Part shown: positions 12,187-21,545 of the stretch, in pieces | Layout of the letters: every line of letters starts with the position of its first letter | Numbering within the stretch: the stretch's first letter is position 1 | Source of the DNA: Flavobacteriales bacterium | GTDB taxonomy: Bacteria; Bacteroidota; Bacteroidia; Flavobacteriales_F; PHOS-HE28 | Reading direction: 5' to 3' | Assembly: GCA_016715995.1 (NCBI GenBank) | Contig: JADJXF010000012.1 | Span: 124,001 to 188,000, forward strand | DNA: 64,000 bases | Translations under genes and position numbers: made by a program | Notes under the pieces: model-generated | The model's input: only the letters and a program-made list of their open reading frames with translations | Told to the model about the DNA's origin: nothing | Database searches by the model: none

Positions 12187-12717
12187 ATGACCAAAAGCAA
12201 CGACCGCGCAACAAGGATTGAGGGGGATGAAACAATCCTCCAAATACTCGACGACATTCAGATCAAAATGGAAAGGATACGCGCCATCCTTGGGGTCAGG
12301 AAGGATAGCCCCTTCGACTTCAGGCTAGAGCGCGTGGAGGTAAGGCAGACATCTAGCATCCGTGGCTTGCGGTCGCAAATCCTCTCTCTGCTCCGTCAGG
12401 CTGACAAGCCGCTTACATCCACCCAAATCGCCGAGCACCTATACGACGCGAGGATGGGCCTCACTAGGGACGCCATGCGACGGAAGGTGAACGTGGCAAT
12501 CTCTGCGCTGCATAAAGACAAGAGCTCGTCGAAGGTGGTGAAGGTGCGAACCGAAGGGCCTGCCGCTCTCTGGGCTTTGCCGGGATGGGACGGGGGGGGA
12601 GTGAATGAGGTTACGGCGCCTATCGAATCGCCGACTGATGCTGCTCAAGACAACCGCGCTGCTGTGTTGCTGCCGTCAAAAATGAAATCAGAAGAAACAG
12701 AGAGGGAACCTATATGA
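12187..12717 (+). CDS. Winged-helix-like DNA-binding protein (hypothetical)
   Basis: This 176-residue protein has an N-terminal region with a probable short coiled coil (ILQILDDIQIKMERIRAIL). A helix-turn-helix-like domain covers about residues 65-145: RSQILSLLRQADKPLTSTQIAEHLYD, then RRKVNVAISALHKD and a beta-wing ending ALWALPGW. This resembles winged-helix domains of the HARE-HTH/MarR type, but I cannot name the family with certainty. The Ser/Glu-rich tail is probably disordered. A 10-bp hairpin follows the stop. It is divergent from the two-TM gene and upstream of the tRNA-like element; a regulatory role in this accessory block is inferred. Confidence 0.65.
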   Translation: MTKSNDRATRIEGDETILQILDDIQIKMERIRAILGVRKDSPFDFRLERVEVRQTSSIRGLRSQILSLLRQADKPLTSTQIAEHLYDARMGLTRDAMRRKVNVAISALHKDKSSSKVVKVRTEGPAALWALPGWDGGGVNEVTAPIESPTDAAQDNRAAVLLPSKMKSEETEREPI

Positions 12718-12721
12718 ACGC

Positions 12722-12751
12722 GGAAGGCCGCCCCGTGAGGAGCGGCCTTCC
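12722..12751 (+). terminator. Hairpin after the winged-helix gene
   Basis: GGAAGGCCGC and GCGGCCTTCC form a perfect 10-bp stem with a 10-base loop, 4 bases after the stop codon. There is no T tract, so termination may be weak; it ends 7 bases before the tRNA-like gene. Confidence 0.65.
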
Positions 12752-12758
12752 CTAAGCT

Positions 12759-12835
12759 GGGCCCGTAGGTTAATTGGCAAACCGCTGCGACTTGACACCC
12801 CAGAGTTGCCGGATCGTACCCGGTCGGGTCCACCA
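12759..12835 (+). tRNA. tRNA-like gene with enlarged anticodon loop, isotype uncertain
   Basis: The 77 bases fold as a cloverleaf. The acceptor GGGCCCG pairs with CGGGTCC (one G-U), followed by A and an encoded CCA. The D stem GGTT/AACC has loop AATTGGCA with the canonical GG. The T stem GCCGG/CCGGT closes loop ATCGTAC. The anticodon stem CTGCG/CCCAG has one C-C mismatch and a 9-base loop ACTTGACAC instead of 7. Reading TTGACAC as the core gives anticodon GAC (Val), but no 7-base loop with a good stem exists. T54 is A, which is unusual. It may be a divergent mobile-element tRNA or a decaying one. Confidence 0.55.
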
Positions 12836-13016
12836 CTTCAAAGATACTGTCCCGTCGTGTCTACGGGAGGGCTTGTACCTGGTTCCAACTGCTTCGCAGG
12901 CGGCGGAATATTCGGAAGGCTCTCCCATAGAGCGGGGCAAGGTTAAGTGATAAACAGTTGGGATCCAAGCGGCGAGTGATCGACGGTTGGACGCCTGACA
13001 CTAATACCAAGCTCCA

Positions 13017-13340
13017 ATGTTGAAAGTGAAGACCTCTCTCATTCGTCTGCCCTGGGCGCGCACCCCCCTCATGGCGGACCAAGCCCGGATTGCCAACGAG
13101 GACGCAAAAGCGTTCGCCGCCGACCTACGCAGTCAATGCCGCCACGATAGGTGCGACGAGCACCCGGACGAAGACTCCACAGTTGTGGTGGTGGCCATGT
13201 GGAACGGTCATAGTCGCGTGCGCAAGGATGACTTCTGCTGCGATGCTCATGCCGACAAGTACGATCTCAACCTTGAGTTGGCCCCCAAGCGGCGCGTTAG
13301 CTCGAAGCACTTCATGCACCAAGCAACAGCAACCCGATGA
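13017..13340 (+). CDS. Small Cys/His-containing hypothetical protein, coupled to ClpP-like gene
   Basis: This 107-residue protein is unrecognised. Cys and His cluster in CRHDRCDEHP (about residues 41-50) and FCCDAHADKYD (about 73-83), suggesting a zinc-binding fold around a short beta segment (TVVVVAMWNGH). The stop TGA at 13338-13340 overlaps the ATG of the next gene (ATGA), so the two are translationally coupled, and this is the best evidence that it is real. An internal ATG at 13071 would give an 89-residue version that keeps all Cys/His residues; I cannot decide between the starts. The 180 bases between the tRNA-like gene and this gene hold nothing I recognise. Confidence 0.6.
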   Translation: MLKVKTSLIRLPWARTPLMADQARIANEDAKAFAADLRSQCRHDRCDEHPDEDSTVVVVAMWNGHSRVRKDDFCCDAHADKYDLNLELAPKRRVSSKHFMHQATATR

Positions 13341-13984
13341 CACAAATCAGAACTCCCGTACCTCAACATCCGGCGCAAAAACCCGTGCCCAAACCCATTG
13401 TTCATGGTGTGCCCGCGATGGTTGTTCAGAAGGTGCCCACGATTTACCTGAACCTGTTCGATGAGATTACAATGCCCAAGGTCCAGGCCATCATGGCGAC
13501 GTGCGCCGACCTGTATGCACGGCATAAGCCGGACACCTTGCATTTCTTGATCTCTTCAACAGGTGGTCAGGTGATTGCCGGGATCACGCTGCACAACTAC
13601 CTGAAGGCGCTTCCGGTCAAGGTCGTGATGCACAACATTGGAAACATTGATTCCATCGCGGTAATCGTCTTTCTCGCGGGAGAGGAACGGTATGCGTCGC
13701 ATGGCACATCATTCCTTTTTCATGGGGTCTCGATCATGTTGCCTGCTCAAGCGCGGTTAACATCTGCGGGCCTGAGCGAGATACACAGCCAAGTTCGAGA
13801 GGATGAGAAGAAGATTTCCGCGATCGTAACGCGGCACACGTCGATAACATCAACGGAGCTCCGGGAGCTCTTCAAGCAGGGTGAGTCCAAAGACCTGGAC
13901 TTTGCCACTGAGAAGGGCTTCATTCAAGGGATTCGAGATGCTCAAATCCCCCGAGACCAGCCGTTCCTCACCTTCAAGCTGTGA
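13337..13984 (+). CDS. Stand-alone ClpP-like serine protease
   Basis: This 215-residue protein has a ClpP/crotonase fold: FLISSTGGQVIAGITLHNYL (about 70-89) corresponds to the ClpP SPGG strand-turn. The catalytic Ser is likely Ser106 in GNIDSIAV, the His is His129 in FLFHGV, and an Asp is available at 186 or 188 in KDLDF. Real ClpP has GQAASMGA and MIHQP at these places, so this is a divergent family member rather than the housekeeping subunit. No Clp ATPase is nearby. A Pro-rich N-terminal ~30 residues precede the fold. It is coupled to the upstream Cys/His protein by an ATGA overlap. An accessory or defence-associated protease is inferred. Confidence 0.78.
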   Translation: MTQIRTPVPQHPAQKPVPKPIVHGVPAMVVQKVPTIYLNLFDEITMPKVQAIMATCADLYARHKPDTLHFLISSTGGQVIAGITLHNYLKALPVKVVMHNIGNIDSIAVIVFLAGEERYASHGTSFLFHGVSIMLPAQARLTSAGLSEIHSQVREDEKKISAIVTRHTSITSTELRELFKQGESKDLDFATEKGFIQGIRDAQIPRDQPFLTFKL

Positions 13985-14359
13985 AAAAAGGGGGGGGGCT
14001 GGTAGGGTGGCGCGGAAGAGTAGGTTATCCAACGCAACCCGTTCAAATTGGCTGAAGGCGTTCTCCGGGACCATAGAATGGTGATGGGGAGCGAATGTAT
14101 GGTGACGGGGCCTCGCCACCATCGCGGCGAAGCCTCGTGATGACGGTCTAAACCGCAGCAGGGTCACCCGGCTTCGGCACCCCGCGCTTGAATCTTGCCA
14201 GCGGCAGCATCCATTTCGTGGGCCCGTTGATTGAAGCACAGGGTCTCCGAGGACGGAAGACCTTGCGCTGGTTTAGGTGCCGGTAAACGAGGAAAGGGCT
14301 GCCGACGATTGTTGCTGGGGAGCTGGATTGGTGAGATTCCGGATACGCGGGGCCCCGTT

Positions 14360-14447
14360 GCTGCGCAACGCCCGCGTTCCGGAATGACGTGAGTGGAGAA
14401 ACCAGCCGCTGCGCAACGCCCGCGTTCCGTAATGACGGGAGTGGAGA
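14360..14447. repeat. Two 40-base direct repeats
   Basis: 14360-14399 and 14408-14447 differ at only two positions and are separated by 8 bases. Each contains GCGTTCCGGAATGACG or its one-base variant. The same 16-base word occurs at 21120-21135. Confidence 0.85.
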
Positions 14448-14503
14448 TGAGGAATTGCTTGCATGTATCGATGGAGCCGATTAGGTTCGATGTGCCTAGG
14501 CCC

Positions 14504-14511
14504 TACCATAG
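14504..14511 (+). promoter_or_regulatory. Predicted -7 element (TACCATAG)
   Basis: TACCATAG lies 12 bases before ATG 14524 of the beta-helix gene. It is a weaker match to TAnnTTTG. Confidence 0.35.
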
Positions 14512-14523
14512 AACCCGATCACC

Positions 14524-17500
14524 ATGGCGCACTTGAAGAAGCTTCTTCCACTATCTCTCTTATTGACGACCGCGACCGCCTCGCTCGCCCAGGAGACGAG
14601 GTACCTCGATGATTTCGCCACGCCGGGCGGCGGCGGATACCCGAACGACACGATCAACGACCACGAGGCCTTTGTGGACGCTGCGGCGTTCTTCCAGGCG
14701 CGCAACGGGGACGGCACCTTGATCCTGCGTAATGGGGAGTACATCATGGGCGCGCAGCAGTTGCATCCCGCAGGGTCCCCACCGCTGGCGGCCGGCTGGG
14801 AGGCGGATGTCTACCCGCCGGGGTATCCGTGCCAGTCGGTTGTGGCCAACCAGAGGGGCTTCAGGCTCGATAACTGCACCAACTTCACCATCAAAGGGGG
14901 TGCGAACACCAAGGTGCGCTACAGGGACTGCCTGCTCTATGGCACTTTCCTGCGCGACGAGGAGACCGACTCTGTGCTCAGCGCGGTGGCCGCGAATTCA
15001 TGCATCACTTGCGGTGACTCCCTGAAACCGATCCTGGAGCCGAACCTGATGCACGCCAAAGTGGGCATTATGTTCTATTTCAGCCATTGCGATTCAATAG
15101 CTGTGCGCGATGTGGAACTGGACGGCAACATTGATGCGGCTATTCTTGGGGGCAGCAGCTTCTGGGACGATGATGGGATCATGATCTGGGAGTCCAGCCG
15201 GTGCGATATTGACAACGTGTATGCGCACCACTTCGGCAGGGATGGCCTGTTGATATCAGGAAGCTACAATAACGACACGATTCCTTTTCAGGACGTGTAC
15301 CCCATTCCCGTCGTGGAACCTGATCCGGATTCCAGCGGCACCGTGATCTTCAACAACACCATCCGGGACAGCCGCTTCGAGTGGAACGGGCGGCAAGGCA
15401 TCTCGTGGACGGCCTGCGCGGGCCTGGACGTGAGCGATTGCGACATGAATTACAATGGCGCCGGGCGCATTACGAGCAGCCCCAGCAGCGGTTTAGACAT
15501 AGAGGGCGGCGGCGGTCCCATGCGCGTGCGCTATGGGGTGTTCGACGAATGCCGCTTCCTGCATAATCGAGGAGTTGGCATAATCTCGGACCCCGTGTCC
15601 GGGCCGTGCCTAGGTCAGCAGGATTTCAGATTCAACGATTGCTTGGTGAAGGCCCGGGGAGAGCGGTGCCGCAATCTGGCCGGGGGCAAGGCAAATGGTC
15701 TTCGAGAACTGCAACGTGTATGGCACGGTGGGCCAGTTCTACGAGCAGGCGGAGAACCTAAGGGACTCCCTGTTCGACCTTGTCTTCCGCTATACCAACT
15801 TCTTTGAAGAGGATGATCAGTGGTCCTATATCAGGTGGTTCGCAACCAGCGACACCAGCTGCACAGCAGGACCGCACATGTTCCGCTTCACCGAGGAAAG
15901 GGCCGCCCGCGTCACGTTCGATCATTGCGGCTTCTACACGAATTGCAGGGCGAAAGTGCGCTTCATCGGCCGAAGCGCCAATAAGGCGGACCTGCCTTAT
16001 TGCATTACATGCCAGGATTGCGACGAACCGGAGAACTGCGGACCGAATAGCTGCCAGACAAGCGGCCCCTGCCTCGGATGCACTCAGCAGGATGACCGGT
16101 ACGTGCGGATCTTGAATTGTGAATTCATCAATACCGGGCGATATGGCTGCGGGAACCTCACCGAGGTGATCTCGGGCGAATACGTGACCTTGGACAGCCT
16201 GCGGATAACCGTGCCCGATGCGGTGCGGGACGGAATCCCGGGCGCCCAGTATGCCACGTCCTCGATCTTCGGGAACCCTAGTATGAGCCCTGGGCCTCCC
16301 TGCGGGAGCTTCTGCACGGACTATACCGTCACCTATTCCTCCGAGCCGTTCCCAGCGTGCAACCCGCTGTACGCGGATACAGTCGCCCATTGGGCGTTCT
16401 GCAACCCCAGCGCGGGCAACATCCAAATAACGCCCTGCGGCAGCTACACCCTCAGCAAGACCGCCACGCCCACAGAGACCCAGCCCGATTCCACGGTCAC
16501 CTTCACCATCGCGGTGTGCAACAACACCGTCTTCGCCACGCCGGTGGTGCTGAGCGAGCAGTTGCCGCCCTCCTTCACCGTAACCAGCGCCAGTATCTGG
16601 AGCGGCGTGGACACCACCCTATGGAGCACAGCGGAAACCACCCTCACGCTCAACAACGGGCAATGCGCCCAGTTCATGATCACCGGCTACTTCACCGCGT
16701 TCGGCGAGTTCACCAACACCGTTACCCTGGACACGGACACGGCGCAAGCAGGCGCTGAGCTGACCGACAGCGCCACGGTGAGCGTTGTGAGCGCATGCGC
16801 GGCTGATATCATCATTCCCGACAGCTCCTTGGCCAGCGTGGTGGGTACCGTTTTCAGCGGCACGGTGAACATCCAAGGCCTGTTCACCGTGGACGATGAC
16901 GTGCTGTTCCAGAGCGCGCAGGTGTTCATGGAGGCGGGCGCGGAGATCGTGGTGCTGCCGGGGTTCACGCTGGACATCATTAGCAGCTCGGTGGAAAGCT
17001 GCCTGGATGTGATGTGGAAGGGCATCACGGCGCAGGGCGGGAGTTTGGTGCGCATGCGGGGCAGCTTCGTGGACGATGCCGAGAACGTGGTGACGGCCCT
17101 GGACGGAAGCACCCTGGTGGTGCGCGACAACCAGTTCCATAACAACAGAACCACCATCCATGTGCCGGTCGTCGAAGGCGTGCCGTGGAACGACGTGGCC
17201 ATCTACGCGCTTGGCAACACCTTCTATAGCCAGGGCGACATGCCGCAGCCCTATCCGGGGCAGGCCACGGCTGTTGGCGCGGTGGGCTTCGCGGCATTCG
17301 ATGTGAACTTCATGGTGCTCGACCTCACCGACGGCAACAATATCATCCACCACATGAGCAACGGTATCGTGGCCCACCACAGCGATGTGCGCGTGCTGGA
17401 TTGCCGGATGCTGGCCATCCAGCCCGATGTGGCCTACGCGTATACGGGCAACGGCGCTGGCATCTACGCCTATGGCGGGAAGGGCTGGAACACCCTGGAG

Positions 17501-19474
17501 CAGGAGGGCTACGGCATGGGCTACACGCCGAGCTTCGAGAACTGCCGCTGGGGCATCTATACCGAGTACATGAACGTCTACAGTACGGACAACAACATGG
17601 TGGATATGGGCACGGCCTACCGGATCATGCGCAGCGGAGACCACGAGGTGGACATCCTGAACAACCGGGTGCATACAAAGTACCATGGCATGGACCTGCG
17701 CTTCAACGATGGGGCGATGCACGTGCTGGTGGAGGGCAATGAGATCACCTTCGGGGACACGCCGTGCGCGCCGCCGGCCATCTGCAGACCGTTCAGCGCC
17801 ATCGTGGTGACCGAGGGGAGCATGGCCAACACGAGCTCGGTGATCCGCAACAACACCATACAGTACGTGGGCTCGGCGTCGTCGCGGTACGGCATCAACC
17901 TGATGAGCGCCGATGACTGGCTGGTGGCGCAGAACACGCTCGATATGGCCGACAACGCCCTGAACGAGACAGGGGTGTGGCTGCAGGGCTGCCGCCGCGC
18001 GGAGGTGAGCTGCAACACCGTCGCGGGCGCGAGCACCAGCTACCCGCTGAAGGGCCAAGCGGCCATCCGCAACATGATGGGCAACGACCCGCTGATCAGC
18101 TGCAACGATGTGGACATGACCACCAACGGGATCATCTTCAACGGCGTGGCACCCAATACGGTTGTCCAAGGGAACCACATCCGCAACCACAAATGGGGCT
18201 TGCACCTTGATGGGACGGCGGTTATTGGTGGGCAAGAGCTGAAGGGCAACCTGTGGTACAACGCTGCGGGTGCTGGCGGGATTTGCGCCTTGTATGAGGA
18301 CACGGTCAATGCCCCGAACAATCAGTTCCGCGTGAACCCGAGTGGCGGTAATCCAATGCCGCCGTCAGTATGGCCAACGTTCGGGTGGTTCATTCCTTGG
18401 ACATTGGGGCCGAACTACGACTGTGCCGACGATGAAGGCGAGGACTACTGCGACCAGTTCCACGAGCGCGGCAAGGAGAACCTGACAGAGTTGGACGTGA
18501 GGGTGGCCACCGATAGTCTTGAGAACGACCCGTACACGGCCGAAACCAAGTGGATGCTTGAAGGCCGTTTGTACAAGAAGTTGGACGAGAATCCTGAACT
18601 GCATGACAGCTTACAAGCGATGGCTGATCTCTACGAGGAATTGCAAGGCAGCAGCACAGCGGCTTTCAAAATGATCGACGATGAACAGCTGCATCTTTAT
18701 GATCTGGACAGTACGGTTGTGGCGCAATTGCAAGCGCATCGTGCACAGATCGACAGCCTCCTAGCCTTGGTGCAGGACGGCTTGGAACAGACGGGCGACA
18801 GTACGCTCACCTTTGTCCAACGACAGGCGGTCCTGGACGGCATCAACGGGTACCGAGATAGCATCCGAGACCTCTCGGCCTGGAACGCGACTGTTTTGCA
18901 AGCGGCCTCGGCGTTAAAAATCTCGGCGGCTGATGGAGTTCAGGCATCAAACGGCGCAGTGTATACAAGCGAACTGATTGAGGAGAACCAAAAGGAGGTG
19001 AACGAGATCTATCTCGCGACGGTTGGCAAGGATGTCGATACGTTCACCTCGGGTCAGGCCGCTACGCTGTTCGACATCGCCAACCAGTGCCCCATGTTGG
19101 GCGGTAACGCGGTCTTCAAGGCGCGCGCGCTCTTTTGGCTAATCGACGACAGCTACGGTTTCGATGACCAGCTTCTATGCTTGCCATATGGCGTGATCGT
19201 CAAAAGTCTTTTCGATCAACACGTTAATGCGTTGAACGTAGTGCCAAACCCAGCGAGCGACGAGGCCAGCTTGATACTCGTGCACGAGACAGCAGAGCCT
19301 GCATACCTGACGTTATACAATGCGGTGGGTTCTGAGTCACTTCGTGTGCTTGTTCCGAAAGGCACGGTGAGTCATGCTTTCAGCACGGCCTGTATGGCGA
19401 CAGGCTTGTACCACTACCAGCTACTGAGCGGCGATGGTCTGGTGGGTCACGGCAAACTCACCATCGTTCGGTAA
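14524..19474 (+). CDS. Giant secreted beta-helix protein with DUF11 and T9SS sorting domain (frameshifted)
   Basis: Two overlapping frames make one gene of about 1649 residues if a single extra base near 15682-15695 (GGGGG or AAA) is removed. The product has a signal peptide (MAHLKKLLPLSLLLTTATASLAQ) and a first right-handed parallel beta-helix. Next comes a Cys-rich insert (about 16003-16083, seven Cys in 27 residues), then a DUF11-like repeat (SYTLSKTATPTETQPDSTVTF) and a second long beta-helix with NN-turns. A helical region follows, and the C-terminus is a T9SS type A domain (VVPNPASDEASL ... GLYHYQLL). It is probably exported and anchored at the surface; polysaccharide binding or adhesion is possible. 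A true pseudogene is the alternative to a sequence error. Confidence 0.8.
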
Positions 19475-19480
19475 ACCAGC

Positions 19481-20986
19481 ATGGTCAACATGATCCAAGG
19501 CTTGCGGCGATCGGTGTGGTTGTGCTTGCTTCATGTGTGTGTCCTGTATGCTTCGGCACAACAGGGTTTCAACAACCTCTGGGTAGGCGGTTATGCAAGT
19601 TCGGCGGGACCACCCTATGGGGGAGTGGATCTGGAGTTCTCGACGGGTTCGCTGGAGATTGGCAGCGTGTCCCGTGCCATTTGGTTCTTCCGCACGAACA
19701 CCAACATCACCAACGAAATTGGAGACCTGCTTTTCAGTACCAATGGATCATTCATCGCCAATGCCTTGGGAGATACAATGCTGAACGGTGCCGGGCTAAA
19801 TCCGAGCGACTATACCGACAATTACCCGGAGGGTTTGTTGATCTCCCAAGCCTGTCTGATCCTGCCTAAACCTGATGCGCCGGGTATCTATTATCTCTTC
19901 CACGGCACCATTGATGAACAGCAAACATCGTTAGCCCATTACCTCTACCTCACCACCATCGACATGAGCCTGGATGGCGGCCTAGGAGGCGTGGTGACAA
20001 AGAACCAGGTGCTCATCAGTGATACGCTGAACTCCGGCCGGATCACCGCCGTGCGCCATGCGAATGGACGCGATTGGTGGGTCTTCTGCCACAAGGTGAA
20101 CACGAACACATTTTATCGATTGTTGCTCACACCGGAGGGGGTCAATTTGGATGGAACGCAATCTGTTGGCATTATTCGCCCCCGGGATAATGGCCAGGTC
20201 TGCTTCAGTCCTGACGGAAGCAAATTCGCTTACTACTGGGGCCAGTTCAATCAAGATCTGGAGATCTTCAACTTTGATCGTTGCACGGGCTTGTTCGCCA
20301 ACCCAGTGCATATCCTCATCAACGATGCGAACAGCATGGGGGGTGTGGCCTTCTCACCGAACAGCCGTTATCTCTATGTCTCATCCCTAGAGGACGTGTA
20401 TCAATACGACACAGAAGCTGCGGACATCGAGGCGAGCATGGTCCACATTGCGGAGTGGGACGGCTTCTATTCACCAGAACCTCCGTTCGCTACAGTATTC
20501 GACATCGCACAATTGGCGCCTGATGGAAAGGTCTATATCGGAACGGGTAACGGTACATTCCACTTGCATGTGATCCACGATCCGGATGAACCCGGCCTAG
20601 CGTGCAACATGGAACAGCATGGCATTGAACTGCCGCACTACTTCGTGAACTCCCTGCCCAACCACCCCAACTACCACCTAGGCCCTGTGCTGGGCAGCGT
20701 GTGCGACAGCTTGGGCATGGGCATACCCTCTTTGGCAGAAGACGTATTGCGTGTGATGGCCTATCCCAATCCCAGCAATGGGCGGTTCACCTTAAGCTAC
20801 CCTGTGCATCCTGAAGCGGGGTTGTTGGAGGTGCTGGATGCGCAGGGACGGGTGGTGTATCGCAGCCGCTTGGCGGCGTGGAGCCAGGTGCATGCTGTTG
20901 AGTTGGGCGGCGAGGCAGCGGGGATGTACCAGTGCCGGTTCATCTGGGGTGCGAAACGCGCATCCGTGCGGGTGGTTATTGATTAG
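19481..20986 (+). CDS. Secreted beta-propeller protein with T9SS type A sorting domain
   Basis: This 501-residue protein starts 6 bases after the beta-helix gene, so the pair is probably an operon. A signal peptide (VWLCLLHVCVLYASA) is followed by a propeller-like domain with repeats such as GQVCFSPDGSKFAYYW and GGVAFSPNSRYLYVSS and then IAQLAPDGKVYIGTG. It ends in a type A sorting domain from about residue 425 (VMAYPNPSNGRFTLSY ... GMYQCRF). This class of PD40-propeller plus sorting-domain protein is common in Bacteroidota that have T9SS. The ligand is unknown. ATG 19481 or the in-frame ATG at 19490 could be used. Confidence 0.85.
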   Translation: MVNMIQGLRRSVWLCLLHVCVLYASAQQGFNNLWVGGYASSAGPPYGGVDLEFSTGSLEIGSVSRAIWFFRTNTNITNEIGDLLFSTNGSFIANALGDTMLNGAGLNPSDYTDNYPEGLLISQACLILPKPDAPGIYYLFHGTIDEQQTSLAHYLYLTTIDMSLDGGLGGVVTKNQVLISDTLNSGRITAVRHANGRDWWVFCHKVNTNTFYRLLLTPEGVNLDGTQSVGIIRPRDNGQVCFSPDGSKFAYYWGQFNQDLEIFNFDRCTGLFANPVHILINDANSMGGVAFSPNSRYLYVSSLEDVYQYDTEAADIEASMVHIAEWDGFYSPEPPFATVFDIAQLAPDGKVYIGTGNGTFHLHVIHDPDEPGLACNMEQHGIELPHYFVNSLPNHPNYHLGPVLGSVCDSLGMGIPSLAEDVLRVMAYPNPSNGRFTLSYPVHPEAGLLEVLDAQGRVVYRSRLAAWSQVHAVELGGEAAGMYQCRFIWGAKRASVRVVID

Positions 20987-21000
20987 AGGAAGCGCGGGCG

Positions 21001-21042
21001 GGCAGTGGGCAGTTGGCAGTAGGCAGTTGGCAGTTGGCTAGT
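21001..21042. repeat. Heptamer array 1 (six GGCAGTN units)
   Basis: GGCAGTG, GGCAGTT, GGCAGTA, GGCAGTT, GGCAGTT and GGCTAGT follow one another in exact 7-base register. 21067-21081 and 21120-21135 then repeat words found at 14.3 kb. The 309-base gap shows no gene. Confidence 0.88.
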
Positions 21043-21295
21043 AGGCGGCTTGAGGCTGGCAGTTGGCGATTGTTGCTGGGGGCAGTTGGTGGTGCCGGGT
21101 GGGCCCGTGCGCGCAAGCCGCGTTCCGGAATGACGATGGGTACGGTGGCTTGCGGTGCGACGGTGCGGCGCGGTTGAAAAGGCTGTTGAGAAGAGCGGTG
21201 CGGAAACGATGAACGGCCTGGGACGCTGCGGCGGATGGTTTTAGCTTAGCGTTATGCCGCACTACAGATAGCTGCGGTCCAATACCTAGTTAGCC

Positions 21296-21532
21296 ATGAG
21301 CATGATTGGTAAACGAATCAGGATGTTCCGGTTGGTGCAAGGATTCAAGCAATCGGAGCTGGGTGAACGGCTGGGGTGCAGCCAGAGCGCCGTTTCACGG
21401 ATGGAGAAGGGTGAGCTGGTGCCGAACGCGGAGATGATTCCGCAACTGGCGCGGGCGCTGCGTTGCATGGTGACGGATCTGTTGCCAGAGACGGAGGATG
21501 CGCCGTTTCAGATTACGGTGAGGCCGGCTTGA
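21296..21532 (+). CDS. XRE-family helix-turn-helix regulator
   Basis: This 78-residue protein is almost entirely a Cro/C1-type HTH domain (residues 5-62). It has IRMFRLVQGFKQSELGERLG, the recognition-helix region SQSAVSRMEKGE, and the closing LARALRCMVTDLL. It is a typical small DNA-binding regulator, either chromosomal or from a mobile element. It is flanked on both sides by heptamer arrays and stands alone. The upstream sequence TACCTAGTTAGCC runs directly into the ATG and may include a degenerate -7 element. Targets are unknown; the flanking repeats are one possibility, without direct evidence. Confidence 0.88.
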   Translation: MSMIGKRIRMFRLVQGFKQSELGERLGCSQSAVSRMEKGELVPNAEMIPQLARALRCMVTDLLPETEDAPFQITVRPA

Positions 21533-21545
21533 GGCGGGGGGAGTC

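Larger units (their letters stand above)
13985..14523. other. Gene-free stretch with G9 tract and repeats
   Basis: An A6-G9 tract (13984-13998) begins at the ClpP-like stop codon. Bases to about 14300 show no convincing gene, RNA or repeat. 14306-14320 is a 15-base word shared exactly with 21067-21081, and two 40-base direct repeats follow at 14360-14399 and 14408-14447. Confidence 0.6.

Noticed and set aside
12840..13016. Further tRNA genes
   Set aside because: Some stems can be drawn but no cloverleaf with consistent acceptor and T arms could be found.
13337..13984. Housekeeping ClpP
   Set aside because: Catalytic-motif residues and the N-terminus differ, and there is no ClpX/ClpC neighbour.
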